From Inonotus obliquus (Eukaryota; Basidiomycota; Agaricomycetes; Hymenochaetales; Hymenochaetaceae): a stretch of 64,000 bases of DNA. A program made the position numbers and the translations under genes. The DNA is taken from positions 1,116,001 through 1,180,000 of the forward strand of contig JAJHTX010000006.1 of NCBI GenBank assembly GCA_032164295.1, written 5' to 3'. Below, piece after piece: positions 34,646 through 47,816 of the stretch. Below the pieces are notes generated by a model that ran no database searches, had not been told where the DNA came from, and worked only from the letters and a program-made list of their open reading frames with translations. Each line of letters begins with the position of its first letter. The first letter of the stretch is position 1.

Positions 34646-36805
34646 CTATGATCCTAGGAAGTGGCTCTGAGCGTTTTGCCAAGTGGAGTTGAGTACGAAG
34701 GCGTGGCTCAACAGGAGCTCGATTTCGTGATCACCCCAGTCTTGCGTGGGCAATGACTGAAGGAACATGATGATACCCTGCGTCGTGGCAAAGAATAGAG
34801 ATAAGAAATCGCGACGTCATGAGAAAAGATGGTCGGAATAACTCACCTGGAAGTCCATTTCCTGCAACTTCTTACTCCAAATTATGAGAAACGCCGAGCA
34901 AACATAGAGATGAAACTGCGAGAAGGCATCTGGACCCTCAGCCTACAAATATAAAGTGAAAAGTGCGATCTGTTAGGAGAGAAGCGTTTTATATGAAGGG
35001 AAAGATCCGACCAGATAGGTGTCCCACATCCTAATAGTGTTCTGAACGCTAATTTCGCGCATCAGGAGGCAATTCATCCAGCGGAACGCGAACTGCATGA
35101 ACTCCACGTTCTCATCTTTGAGATGCTGGCGAAGGGTAGCTAGTGATGCGCGGTTTGTATATATTGGTGACGACGGAGAGAAGATGTAAGTGCCTCGGGG
35201 GAGAAGGTAGGGAAAGCAGAGGGTGAATCTTACGATCGATACGCTTTACAAGCTCGTCCATACGTTTAACGCTCCGTTGGATTCCGGGCTGCGCAAAAAT
35301 ATAGTTGTCTTGGATACCATCCAGGAGTCGTGTGAGACACCAGAAGGAATCAGCCTCGATGGCGCTGAGAACGCTTGGCGGGAGTCGGGCGGGGTCAAAT
35401 TCTTCTGGATCAGATACTAAAGTAGTCCATGTCAAACCAAGCAGCGAGAAAAGAACTTTGCAAATTGCTGAATGACGACGCACTGATATAGGCGGAGAGG
35501 AAGACTTGAAAGAATGGAGTGACAAGATCGTTAATGCCTTGGACATAGCCGCTAGCTGGGTGTCGGATAGCCCAAACATAGAGTATTCTTTCAATACTCT
35601 AAATGCGCCCATATCATATCAACAATAAGCACGAAGAGGGAGAGATTGCGGAGATTGAGGCAACGGACCCTTTGTGTCGCTTCGTACATCCACAGTTTGA
35701 CTCCAGGTCGAGTCCGCGGAACGTCTATCTCAATCTGATGCCATATTTGTTGGTCGAGGCCTTCTCGTCCTTTTGCAAAAGTCACATCGACAAGCGAAGC
35801 GTATTCGGCCCGTTTACGAGCGAGGATGGAACTCCGCATATCCGAGTGGAGAGGGAGATATCCCTAAAATTTGAGATATTATCAGTGAAGAAAGAAATAG
35901 ATTATAAAGATGTAAATACGCTCACTAGTAGGAGCTGCCAAGCCACAGGTCGCAAGTCGTGTGGAATACCATTCCACGCAATCTTCTTGAGTTCCACTTT
36001 ACAGGAAAGCATCATTACTCTCTTGTTAACATGAGATGTCCACCAAGTTCAAGACACACCAATATTCACATCCTCAGCCAGCAAACATTCAACGAACTTG
36101 TTTCGCCTATTCGTTCTTATCGACGTCTCACGCGACAGTTGTGAAGATCCGTTTGTACGTTGTAACGGACCTAAGGTTTGCGTACGCTTTTGTCGATGAC
36201 GGCGTACGCTCGTTAGAGGATCTAGCAAAGCGTGAGCCTCCATATACATGTTCAGCAGGCATGGTACAGTAATAAATACCTTGAACTACCTCCTCCGCGT
36301 CGTGTCTTACATTCTCTCTTCTTACAGCATGAGTTTCGGCGTCTGCGTCCGCATCGTCTAGATCCTCGATCTCAAACTCTTCACTGGTTCTGCCGAGTGA
36401 ACTACCTATTGTTTCGTTCCTTAACGCCTGTAAACCATTCTCGGATGGCTTGCTAACCATCGTCCAGCTTTGTTTGTGGGTATGCACAGGTTCCGGCATA
36501 GGAGAGTGAGAAGTAGGACTCGGTGCATTGATATGAGTGTAAGAAAAGGTCAAGCTGCTGGAGGAAGGAGATCTTTTCGTCTTTGGTACTGGTTTCGCTG
36601 TAGCTGTCGTGGCATCCAATGCGATCTTGCTGAACGAAGCTGACTTTACGCCGATGGGTAGCTTCTGTGAAGAGGATTCTGAATCAGAAGCACTATCCCA
36701 TGCATCGTCCTCTAGCCATTCAACGGATGCATATGACGAGAACCGAGTGGGAGCGTTGATGCCGACTTGAGGACGCGCGGGCGGGGGCCGTGGCATTTCG
36801 ATCAT
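34646..36805 (-). CDS. GYP1: Rab GTPase-activating protein Gyp1 (TBC domain)
   Basis: Nine exons (36805-36280, 36221-36060, 35996-35926, 35863-35669, 35598-35484, 35416-35234, 35139-35012, 34942-34847, 34777-34646) encode 535 residues. A disordered N-terminus of about 200 residues precedes a full TBC domain: GIPHDLRPVAWQLLLGYLP, the arginine finger IDVPRTRPG, the glutamine finger YVQGINDL, FWCLTRLLDGIQDNY and the C-terminal MWDTYL...FLQSLPTQDW. Both catalytic fingers are present, so it should be an active GAP. Gyp1/TBC1D22 proteins inactivate Golgi Rabs (Ypt1 in yeast). The gene is head-to-head with REC114, 191 bp apart. Confidence 0.93.
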
Positions 36806-36996
36806 TACACTCTTTCTCCTCGGATAGCTAGCAGGAGAACAGTAAAAAAAAAAGGAGCAGTAGTTCGAAGCGAGCTAAGTGGTTGAAGCAGCAGAGAGGA
36901 GCATTGTGATCGAAATGCGTGAGTGCTGATCAGCTGCATATCCATATTATGTCCCAGTTTGGAACGCGTCTCTATCCTTGAACACCAACAACGACC

Positions 36997-38558
36997 ATGC
37001 CACACACAACATCGTCAAAAAACATCTTTGTGTTAACCAAGTACTCTCGTGCGGTATACAGACATCAGGATGGTCTACCCGGTACTCAGGAAATAAAGGG
37101 TGATTGTGATTGGCATCATCACACTCAGCCTAGCCTTCGCCTCTTGCTTGAAACTCGCAAGTCTGCCCAAGGCGTACCTGAACAACTGAGGTTACGCATT
37201 GTATGGACCATGCAAAAGGGACACGGTCCGGCAGACGCCAACAAGCCACCGCAGCAGGACAATGTCATTTTCGTAGGATCTTCATTCCGTGTCCTCACCG
37301 ATGCTCCATCGTGCGCGCTCATACCTTGCTGACAGGAGGATGTTGACCTCCTTGTGGTCAGAAAGCACATCCACCCTTTTCCCATTCAAGGATTGCCTTT
37401 GAAGGCCGTATACAGAGATAGCATGGTCGGCATTCGCTTCCTACCTCCGCAAGCCAAGTCAAGCAATCTCTCTGTACCACCCGTTATTACCTTGGACCCG
37501 TATCACTGCTTACTTCTACTCTTGGTAGGAATATCGCCGATTTCAAATAACCTTTCAATCTACTAGTGAATCCACTGCGCTCATTGAAGCTATTCGAGAT
37601 GTCTGTCCCTGCAGGCAAAGTCCTATCAATAATTCTGGTTCTTCTGCAAACTCTTCTAGGTTAGCTTTCGATAATCTTGGTCGGCCCGAAACAGGACGAT
37701 CTACTCAGCAACCACAGGGATTCTTTCCAGCCCAATCACAATCACAATCTCACATGTTTCATCCTCCTCCTGAAGCTCGAGGCGGACCTAACGTAACTCA
37801 ATACCTGGACGAAGGAGCTGCTCTGCCGCCGCCCTCGTCCCAGTCTAACTTGTTTTCCGACTTACCCATTGAATTTTCTGTGCCTGTTCACCAATCTCGT
37901 TGCGATAATTCCGTCCATAACTTTGATACTTGGTCGCATAATTATCAATCTACCGCGCTCACTCGCCATCAGTCTCTAGCACCACAAGTCACTCAAATGG
38001 ACCTGCCATCAACTCCATCGGACTCGTTTCATCCTCAGGCGCAACAGAGGTCCGATTCACGATTGCAATTCCATTCTTACCAGCCAACAACGCCAATTAA
38101 CAATATGAATTCGACAACGAGGAGATCTGAGATAATCTCCGAATCTAACTCCAATGCGTCTTGTCGCCCTGTGGCTATGGCTATGCCCACGCCTCCTACA
38201 TCGTCTCAGGGACCTAACCTTCATACTGCAAACAACAGCGCCATCAACGCTAACAGATCTTCGCGCGCACCACTATCAACTCCAGTTCAAAACGCTGACA
38301 AAGGTGCTATCTCGGATAACGCGACTAAGCAGCCATTACTTGAGTCATTGTATAATGCGTGTAGGCTGGACCGTCTGGCGCGAGACGACTTGGAACGGGT
38401 TGTGGCGCACGTCGTACGTGAAGAGGGGTTCGTAGAATTGGTAAGCTTAGTTCAGGGTGCAACTATCGCATCAAATCGTAATGCGCTCATGTTGAACTAT
38501 GCTCCAGCTTCAGAAGATAGACTCCCTCTGGCAACTGAAGCCAATTGCCGACCTATAG
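36997..38558 (+). CDS. REC114: Rec114-like meiotic recombination protein
   Basis: Four exons (36997-37290, 37336-37473, 37529-38440, 38508-38558) give 464 residues. The N-terminal about 180 residues form a PH-like beta-rich unit with WHHH, LRLRIVW, VIFVGSSFR, KAVYRDSMVGIRFLPP and YRRFQITFQS ... ALIEAIRDVCPC. The RFQ-x-x-F strand followed by a helix is what I associate with Rec114/Rec7. A long Ser/Gln/Asn-rich disordered linker follows, and the C-terminal about 60 residues are helical (LARDDLERVVAHVVREEGFVELLQKID), as in the Mei4-binding end of Rec114. Rec114 with Mei4 promotes Spo11 breaks in meiosis. The family call is by pattern memory and should be confirmed by search. Confidence 0.72.
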
Positions 38559-38805
38559 TGTCCGGACTCTTTTCATACAGTGTTTCCTCATTCGGATCCA
38601 ATGTTACACGCTATGTCCGCAGCAGAAGACTTCATACATTATAATGTCAGAATCGCAGTTAAGTAAAAATATCATAGAAGCGTATTCTCGTGCTTTACAT
38701 GTACGTCTACAAACAGATAGGAACGGCCCAGCGTATCTTCAGAAACAAAGTACAAATGTCTATAGACAGAAACTTCAACAATAACATTTAGAGTCAAACA
38801 ACACA

Positions 38806-41800
38806 TCAAGCGATCGCTCTGAAACGATTCGCGAGATCATCCCAAGGTACGTACTCAGCAGCCATAGAGATAACAGGACGGGAAGCATATAGAGCCCAAG
38901 CGAGGGCCACTGTAGACGCAAAGGTCAATAATACTGAACAAGAAGTAGGGGAAAACAAGACTTACAAATCAATATAGGAAGCCAGAAAACAATTAGCATG
39001 CGATCCTCTGTTACGATACGACAGTAAGTATATAGCGCAATCAGACTCAATGAAACAACATACCTTTCTTCACGGTCTTCACGGGTGTTTTCGCCTTCGG
39101 TCGGTACGAATACGCCTGGATTTCCTTTTCGGAGACTTGCATTTGCTTTTGACTATACCCGAAACGGCGAAGGATCGAACGTGAGGCGGATGGCGTAGGT
39201 GCGATCGGCGGTTCAGCCACATCAGCCACTAAGCCCACTTTGCCACTGATTTGCTCCGCATCCATTTGAGTCATCCAGTTCTCCCAGGATGCCCGGGACG
39301 AATGCATGTCATCTTCGTCCATCGCCCTCTTTTCGTCATTTCTCTTGTTATGACGCTTCTGTCGGAAAGGGGGCCAGGCTTGGATCGGAACGAAGACTGG
39401 GAAAATCCACGCCGGTACACCCGGAAGTTGAGGAATCTGTGGTCTGAGGTGGGGTGGGGTGATTTGTGCCCAAGCACGTTGAAGATACGCGGCAAATGAA
39501 GCAGCTTGCTTCTCGTCCATAGTTGCATCTTTTCCTGGAGAATCAGGCATGGGCAGAGCGGCTTCTGGAGAAACTACCGTGGCGTTATCGTCATCTTCAG
39601 CCGCCGCGCGAACATCAAAGTGATCTTCCGCGTCAGACGCATCCGATACTGCAGCAGACGCCGGCCTGCTCGACCGACGTGAGCGGGGATGACGAACACG
39701 TCGTCTGGAATGAACTCGCGAATGAGGACGACTCTCTGGGCCCGAATCTTCTTCAACGTCACCAAAGTTGGATTCGCCGTCACTATCATCAGTTTGACTC
39801 TCATTATCAGCGCGCGGAGTAGCAAAGAAGTCTTCTGGAGCGAGTTCCAATGCAGTGTAACCCATCTTTGTGTAAATAGTTGTATCGGCGCCGGCGTTTA
39901 TAATCTGACGCGCGCAACATTGAGAACCGTTGAGAATAGCAGCGTGGAGTGCCGTGTAGCCGTTTATGTCCTGGGCATCAAGTGATATATCACGTTGAAT
40001 CAGGAACTCGACGAGCGAAGGGAAGTTCAATGACGCAGCCAAATGCAGAAGCGTCTGCCCGGTCTTCGTCGGGTGAGATAATACAGATGTTAAAGACTCC
40101 GGCTCTCCGGATTTGCTGCGCATATCTAAAGATGTCAGAGAGTCGATTATAGTCCTCTCGAACTCGGCATCATCCCCGCGACCGAAGAATAGACGACGGG
40201 ATTCAGGAAGGGCGTTATTTGCAAGGTTCATCATTTGACTAGTGTTTCCAGCGTTACCCTGTGAGTCTTGCGATGTACCAACGATACGCATCGCGATATC
40301 TTTAGCGTCTTCGATCTTTCCAGTCATCTTTAGGCCCACGACTTGAAGGGCTAGTTCCATTCTACAGAATCCATTGAATGAGTGTGATCAACAAAGAAGG
40401 ATCGATACGTACAGTGATCGGTCTGTTTCGTCAACGTAAGTGAACAAGGCAGGTGCGCCTCCAGTTTCCATCTTCAGACCTTCAAGCGTAACCGGGACAA
40501 CGCCTGCAGTTGCTCTTGGTGGTAGGATACAAACCAGAGTGTTTTCACTCCACCGCGTGGTTGAGCTGGAAACCACATCCCCAAAGACGCAGTTGTATAA
40601 AACAGAGGAGTGGAAATTGGAACCAAGCACTGTAACCTCGATGCCACCAAAGGTTGGGCCGGATGAAGGGATCAACCGGTGGATCTTCGGTGCCGGGAAG
40701 GAGGTAATTGGGGGATCGGTGGGAGGGCGAAGCATGTTGTAGGTAAATGAGGACAGCTCGACATTCGGAGAGGTGCCATCATGGGTGGGGGGAGATGAAG
40801 GTGCGGTTTCGGGAGGCGAAAGAGGGAGGAAGGGGTAAGGATGGCAAAGGACATCGTGCATAAGTCTATCTGCGTGATCCGTGAAGCTTGATGGAGGTGA
40901 GACCGGAGATTGGTTCGAGTTGGACGGAGAGGGAAGCCCAGCAACGTTCTCTAGTCTTTGGTGATTAGTAGATGTACCCCCTGCGCTCGCAAAGACAGAG
41001 GGAGCGAATGGACTGAAGGGAGTCATCATTGAGGGTTCATGCTGCGCTGCGGGGAAGGTAGACATAACGGTATCGACAATAGGGTGTTCCAGCGCCTCAC
41101 TTGGGCTACTTCGGCGGGTTCTGGTGGCACTTGGACGCTCGCTATCGTAAGGTTTCTGTCTTCTTTTGGACACTACGCTTTCTTTTGTACCCAGCTGGCG
41201 ACGCTTTGAAGGGGCACTGACATTCATTACAGCCACATCGGTCGGAGTAGTCGGGGGCGGATGGGGGGTCCAGTCGGAGTCCACAAGATAGGATGGAGCA
41301 ATTTGCTGCTTGGAGGAGTTCTTATCCACGGATTTGTGGTCGTCTGTTATCATTATCGGAGGACTCGCACCCTTCCCTACGAGCCGGCCACTTGCATCTT
41401 TCATTGTGAAATGAACAGCGAACCCCACCTTCTCGCGATGATGTCGGCAGTAGCAAGTGATCCGAAGTGGGAGAACCACCGAGCCAGTTGAGAAATCCAA
41501 CGTATCGGGGCAGTTGAATTGAACAATCTTAGACGAAGAATCATTATCAACCTCGTTAGACTCGGAATCAGAACGCGCAGGTCGGACACGGGCCGCAATT
41601 TTTCGTGCCACCCGCTTGGCCTGTAATCCGGTCAGTGATGACACAAATAAGGGTATAAAGACCATATCCTACCTCGCGACCCTGACAAGTAGTGCAGCTA
41701 AAGACGTGCTTTGACGGGTTAGAAGCACACGTTACTTCTGTATCCATATAAAGCGTATCCGCTGGAGATGCATCTTGGTAGGAAGAATTAATACAAATTG

Positions 41801-42698
41801 GTCTCAAGTCGAAACACGAACGGTAACTACGGCAAGACGTACCGATCTTGCCTTCCTTCCGCGAACGCCTACGCGTTGCGGTTCCCTGTGGAAGCTTTAG
41901 CCATTTCCAGCTACCTACTCTGTCGTAGCTGTGGGGGTCCCCGGAAGGACCACAAGGCAACGCGAGATCAAGAGTCACTCGAACTTGAGTCTCAACGCGC
42001 GACTTGGTTCCGGTAGAAGGAAGATTGGGCGTCAAAATTGCCAGACTGTATTACGGGAGGACGCATGCAAATTAGCATTGGGTTGAAAGACGATCGTGAA
42101 AGGACGAACTTGTAGCAAGAATCTTTCGCCGGGAATATCACTCTGTGGTGCAGCGAGTTGTCCACTTTACGAGGCTGGACGGGCGGAGGTGGAATAACCC
42201 TCGTTGGCATAGCCGTTGTAGAAATCGTCTGGGGGATTAGATCGGGAACGGGTGCGCTCTCAGAGGAAGAGTTATCGGATGAGAAACTGGAGAAAGTGGT
42301 TGAACTGAATGGCGTTTTAACCTCTGGCGGAGGTTGCGAGAGATGAAACACAGCGGGGTTAATAGCGATTGGAGAGTCCGGCAAGATAGGACTAGATGAA
42401 AAAGAAATCGGAACGTGCTCTTGTTATGTCAACTAAACAATGCTCCGAAAGAAACGTACTCTTGGTTCTGTATATTCAGCATCTCCTCCAATAAACGGAG
42501 GCTTGATTCTTCAATCTTTGGCATTTCCTGTTGTTCTTCGGTGGACCAAGGTGTATTTTCTGATTCGGAGACGGGCTCAGGTGAGAAATTACACCACGCG
42601 GAGAAGTCTACTGTTTCCGAGTTTGCAGGCTCGTCCGACAATGACTCGGAGGACGACGGGGAAGGTGAACGAGTGCTACTTCCTTCATTGACGGACAT
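38806..42698 (-). CDS. MGA2: Mga2/Spt23-type membrane-anchored transcription factor
   Basis: Eight exons (42698-42460, 42391-42110, 42045-41843, 41773-41673, 41620-40413, 40361-39064, 39007-38966, 38933-38806) give 1166 residues. In order: acidic N-terminus; the Spt23/Mga2 signature SRVETQVRVTLDL and RVGSWKWLKLPQGTAT; a Cys-containing segment CTTCQGREAKRVARK; disordered Ser/Pro linker; an IPT/TIG immunoglobulin-like domain (IPSSGPTFGGIEVTVLG); two to three ankyrin repeats (TGQTLLHLAA, NGYTALHAAI, MGYTALELA); a charged linker; and one C-terminal transmembrane helix (MLIVFWLPILILLL) before a short tail. In yeast this protein is cut from the ER membrane by the proteasome and activates the OLE1 desaturase gene when lipids are too saturated. 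Confidence 0.93.
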
Positions 42699-45600
42699 TG
42701 GAAGGAGAAAAAGCGAGCACGGTGGAGGACAAGGAACGGTTAGATAGACGATAGAGACGATAAAATACAGTGAAGTACTGTGGACGTACCCCAGACGTAT
42801 ACGACCCAACTTGAGCAGTGCACGTGCTAACCTTATGTAACAATCGCGTCGATGAATGGACTGGCTTGATGGTTAGTTACTTGAGTAGTACTGGCTAGGT
42901 GCTCAGATTCGCGCCGTCAAACGTACCTTAGCTGGACGCTCTTTATACTTGTTGCTCTAGTACGGCGGCACCGATATCTATCTGCTGTTTTCAGCTCTAC
43001 TAGTTGATCCGCGCTGTTTGGCCACTCCATTACTACTAAGAATAAGCAGAACATACCCCTGATCAGTCTTAATACCTTGCTAAGGGAAATCAACATAGCT
43101 TTATACGCTATCTCTGGCTGCTCTATTGGATTTTCGATGCTGGTGCTAATGATGGTTTATGCTGGCGGGCCGAAACTAGGCCTCTTAGTGAGTCGTCAGT
43201 TAGTCAAGCTTAATTCAGTATCCGACGAGCCTTTCACGAAGCTCCAGTCAGATCTGTGTTCCAGACACATTGATGTGGTGGTGTTGAGCGCCAGTTCCTT
43301 TTCGAGCAAGCTCGCCATGCAACGACTCGCCGCCCGCAACAACGCTTCGCAGTCGCCCTGAGAGTCCTCCGCCGTTGTCGGCGTGAAGATATGTATCTTG
43401 CTCATCGAATATGACTTACGGTTTCCTCACAACCTGTCAGAGAAATAAAGTCTACCGCCGGCTGGCTGGCCGTTACCTGCTTGATTGGCTGCTCGGCTAC
43501 CTCAGACTTACTGTTATTGAATCTGGGGTATAAGATTCTCTTCAACCAAGCCCCTCGCCTCGAAGTGAGTCCGCCGAGCTCGGAATGAAGCGAATCTCGC
43601 CGAATTATTAACCGACTTCTCGTCCAACATCGGGCACGCATCGAGAATTGGTTCACCTGGAAATCTGTATATATCGTCACCAGTTGACATAGTTCAATAC
43701 ATACCCGTTTCTTTCCAGGCCATCCGTTCCCTATTTCCCCGCCTTTTCCTCGGAGAACTCGTCTCGTGGAGCTAGATGAGACCTTTAAGGTTTGAAACTT
43801 CAGCTATATTTGGGTCATTGCAATGACTACATCAAATAGAGGAAGACTATCATGTTTTGTAACCGATTGCCGACTCAACTTAATTCTAGATGCTGGATCA
43901 CTAGGTTTCGCAGTAAAGCCGACCGCTTCAGCACGACGCAACTTAGCCTTTCATCGTTAAATCCATGTATGCGTTAGATTGGCGCAGGTTTATGCGAAGC
44001 TCCCGGGGCTCGACGTGTGCGCATTTTCTTCCTATATTATCATCGCCCTTTAAAAACAGAGAATATAACATGAGTCGACACAGGTCATCCTTGACGTAGT
44101 GCCACAGGAAGAAACTACAATACCAGTTTTCCAAATTTCCGTGAGAATGAAGCGACCTCGTTCATCTCGATCTATTCACAGTTTACGGGTATTGATAGAA
44201 TCTGGACGAAGAGGTGGAGGTTATGTTTCCCGGATTTCTCCAGAGTCTCATCTCGGCAAAGTTCACTCGGGAGACTTGTAAACGACTCTCAGAACCATTT
44301 GCCTGACTACGGAACCGTTCTGCTCCGTGGCAACAACCACTCCTCGGAACTGGTGTAATTTTATCAAGGTTCGTGACTGATGTACAGGCTTGAACCGATA
44401 TAGCACGATAACATAGAGATAATATAGCACTCATATGATCATTAATCACAGGTCACCGCAGAGTTGCCTTGCAACAGCACATTATGATTATTCGTCTTAA
44501 CCGCTGCGAGCATCTATGTCTGTTCGCCGTGGAGTCAGCTGAAATACAGAAAGGACGTGCTGCCGCATCATCACACCTCGCTTGGACAACGAACAACAGG
44601 CGCAAGATATTTGCGTCATGGAACTAGAGGGTATAACCTCTCCCTCAGACTGACAAAAGAACGACTCACTGTTATCGCATTGTACGCAAACTCAACTCGT
44701 GTTGAAACCTGATGAAACCCGGCGTCGTCAATACGCATGGTTATTCTTCGCCTACCGCGTACCAGTCGCATTAAAGTACTACGGCTTGACTCAGGGTCAC
44801 TTGAGCCTGAGCTCGACCGCCGCGCAACATTCCGGGACTATAGGGGGAAGGCTCCATCATACTTGACTTTGTCCCCTCCGCGAATTGGCGATGATTCAAA
44901 GTAGCACGAGACTCCGTGGGGGAGAAACCGGAGTAGCAGGAGGCATGGCAACTACAATATCTGGCTAAAAGTAACCTTGAACTCGTCATACTGCGAGGAT
45001 ATCTCATCCCAGGACATAGCCAGGGCTCTGCAAAGATTCAGCAACAAAGAGACGAGATCGCGGACAACTTCTTTCAATATCTCTTCAGCGCCTAGAACAG
45101 TCTTCCGCAAGCCACCATTCTAGACAGTTATTGGCATTCGCAAGAGCGCTTCGCCGATGAGAAAGTCGAGTCGCGGTGGTTACGGCACTCCGCTTAGAAA
45201 ATCGCTGTACACGAGTGGGCATCATTAACATTCACTCGACAAGGTAATAGAGATTGACTCGGTCTACGACGGAAAACGTGTCTAGAACGCAAAACACGAT
45301 CGGGAAGACGAGCCGTTCCCCAACGCAGATAAACAAAGCGAAGAGAACGGCGAGTACCCTGGAATCCTATACTGGACGAGCCAAAGGGCGCATCATTTTA
45401 AAGTATGTTGAGTGGCGCCGACCAAGAAACTCCCAATGCAAATTGGCTTCTTCCCAATAGTGGAACAGTCAAGATAGGTAACCCCTCCTCCGCCGTCTCT
45501 CTTTCTCGATAGCTAGAGCCCTGACTCTTTTGCTCCAGGTCCGAAGACGTCATTAATCAATGAGAGGCACTCAGGTTAATCGAGAAGATAATTAGAAGAA

Positions 45601-46564
45601 ATTGCTTGGTGCGCTCTTCCCTCCGAAAGTTGCGGAATGATGGTAATGATCTCGGCTCGTCGGTCTGCTCGATGAAGGCAAGGATGATAAAGCGAGGATC
45701 GAGAAGGTAACAGGGAGATGGGTGTCCGCGTACACCTCAGAGTTGGGGCATGTTCACTACGGATGGTCTATCAAGCGCGGCACAAAGCTCAACAAGAATA
45801 GAGCATCCAACACGAGTCTGATTTCACTAAATTGACTTGAGAAACCCGATATCTGTCGCACAACTCCGACCACAACCATTGATCATGATCATAATGACCA
45901 ATCTGCCAATAGCATACATTACGTCGGGTTTGCCAGCATTCGCTAGGACAGCGGATATCTGAGTATTCACCGCTACTGTAAGATTGATCCGTAGGAAGCA
46001 TCGCAGATGGAATCGGAGGGACAAAGAACGGTACTTGGAGAGTGCCGAGCAGCTTTACGATGGAATGGTAGCAGCAATGACGGGCTGAATATTCCCCTTC
46101 CGTCCGCGAGTTACGGAAACTTATTGGATTAACCAGCCAGGGATGTGCTAATAAAATAGCCCTCTCATGAACTCCCTCCATTCTCTAGGAAAACAGGAGA
46201 ACTACATAAAGAAGAATTGGTCAACATTGCCGATGTTTTTTCGAGGTAGATGAGCAATAATTTCAATACCAGTAACTTGAAACTCAATTCCACTTTGAAA
46301 TGTTCGTTCATAGATAAAGAGCATTGATTGACAGACCAGAAGCAGCATGAGGACGTTCTCCACAAGGAGCAGATTGTGCGCGGGACTCGGAATGTACAAT
46401 ACATGTTTCGTCGTTACCTAAATTCCTGCCGCCGACTCACCACTGGCAGTTCAGTTTGATGTTGTTTGGTACAGCTGCGTGCTAAGCCCGGATCGACGGG
46501 CACGTGAATTTTTGGCGTCACTTCACCACAGCACCTTTGGTGTATTACCCGCTAGCATCGTCCC
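42699..46564. other. Gene-poor stretch, possibly decayed sequence
   Basis: Nearly 3.9 kb with no recognised family. Minus-strand frames deserve mention only: from 43688 an ATG opens 58 codons starting MSTGDDIYRFPGEP, followed in another frame by 43402-43560 (EVAEQPIKQVTASQPAVDF) and 43405-43196 (MSKIHIFTPTTAEDSQGD), which may be exons of one small unknown gene. Further frames at 45789-46404 (minus) contain hydrophobic segments (LLLVENVLMLLLVCQSMLF) without a family match. Many stops break every frame between 43.8 and 45.7 kb. Confidence 0.5.
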
Positions 46565-47755
46565 ATGTCCATGTTTCGCTCAAGATTACTTTACAAACCT
46601 GCTCGGACGCTTGTTTTCTCTAGAACATACGCCACTGCGAACTCTCCTCATGCATTAGTCTTCATCGAGCATCGCGCTGGTGCGATTGAACAAGGCTCAC
46701 TTTCGGCATTAGCGGCCGCTGGACAACTTGGTGGGAAGGTTACTGGTCTGATTGTTGGAGCGCCTGATGAAGTCAAGCAAGCCGTTGAGAAGGCGAAGAG
46801 GTAAGTCCGGCTCATCACTTGGCATAGGCGGGATGAATGATTGAATGTCAAATTATCATTTCTTGTCTTTAGGCTGAAAGGACTTTCGAAATTATTACAC
46901 TCAAGTTCCGAACAATACACTCATGTGCTTCCGGAGATTGTTTCTCCTTTACTGAAGCAAATCCTGGGGAAAGACTCGCCTTTTACACACGTTGTCTCTG
47001 CGCACTCTTCCTTGGCGCGTTCTATCCTTCCGAGAGTTGCAGGTGCTTTGGACGCAACGGCTGTATCGGATGTCACTTCGGTTGAGCATAACTCGGATGG
47101 GAGCACGACTTTCTCGCGTCCTATCTACGCGGGCAACGCAATTGCGACTGTAAAAGCACCCTCAACACCTCTCCCAACATTCTTCACAATCCGCACAACA
47201 GCATTCGACGCCATACCCACCACAGACGCATCGGAAGTTGAAACAGAAGAACTCCCTCCTGTAGCCATCTCAAACCCAACAATCGAACATGTTCGCACCA
47301 AACTCACAAAGAGCGACCGACCAGAACTAGGAGCGGCAAGTCGAATAGTTTCCGGCGGTCGGGCGCTGAAGAATGCAGAGACTTTTCAATCGACCCTTGA
47401 GCCACTTGCCGATGTCTTGGGCGCTGCTATTGGTGCTTCCCGAGCCGCTGTCGATGCGGGATACGCGGATAATTCGTTACAAGTAGGTCAAACCGGAAAA
47501 GTTGTTGCTCCGGAATTATACATCGCTATTGGCATTTCTGGTGCTATACAACATTTGGCCGGGATGAAAGATTCAAAGATGATTGTTGCAATCAATAAAG
47601 TACGTTTTTCTGTATGAAATTCTTCTGTGATAGCAGTATCTTAACGCTCTTGGTTGTTCTAGGATCCGGATGCACCTATTTTCCAGGTGGCCGATGTTGG
47701 TCTTGTAGCAGACTTATACGAAGCGGTACCGGAACTTGTGCAGAAGCTCAAGTAG
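46565..47755 (+). CDS. ETFA: Electron transfer flavoprotein subunit alpha
   Basis: Three exons (46565-46800, 46873-47599, 47663-47755) give 351 residues. The N-terminus ([20 protein letters not shown]) is Arg-rich without acidic residues, a mitochondrial presequence. The mature part starts at about [11 protein letters not shown]. The C-terminal FAD-binding domain is intact: [60 protein letters not shown] and ADYGLV-like [11 protein letters not shown]. With the beta subunit it passes electrons from acyl-CoA and amino-acid dehydrogenases to ETF-ubiquinone oxidoreductase in the matrix. Its stop is 61 bp from the convergent PEX5 stop. Confidence 0.96.
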
Positions 47756-47816
47756 TAGTTGCAGTATTAATGGCACATTCGTTTATGAGTTCAAAGCACA
47801 AGACGAATACATCAAT

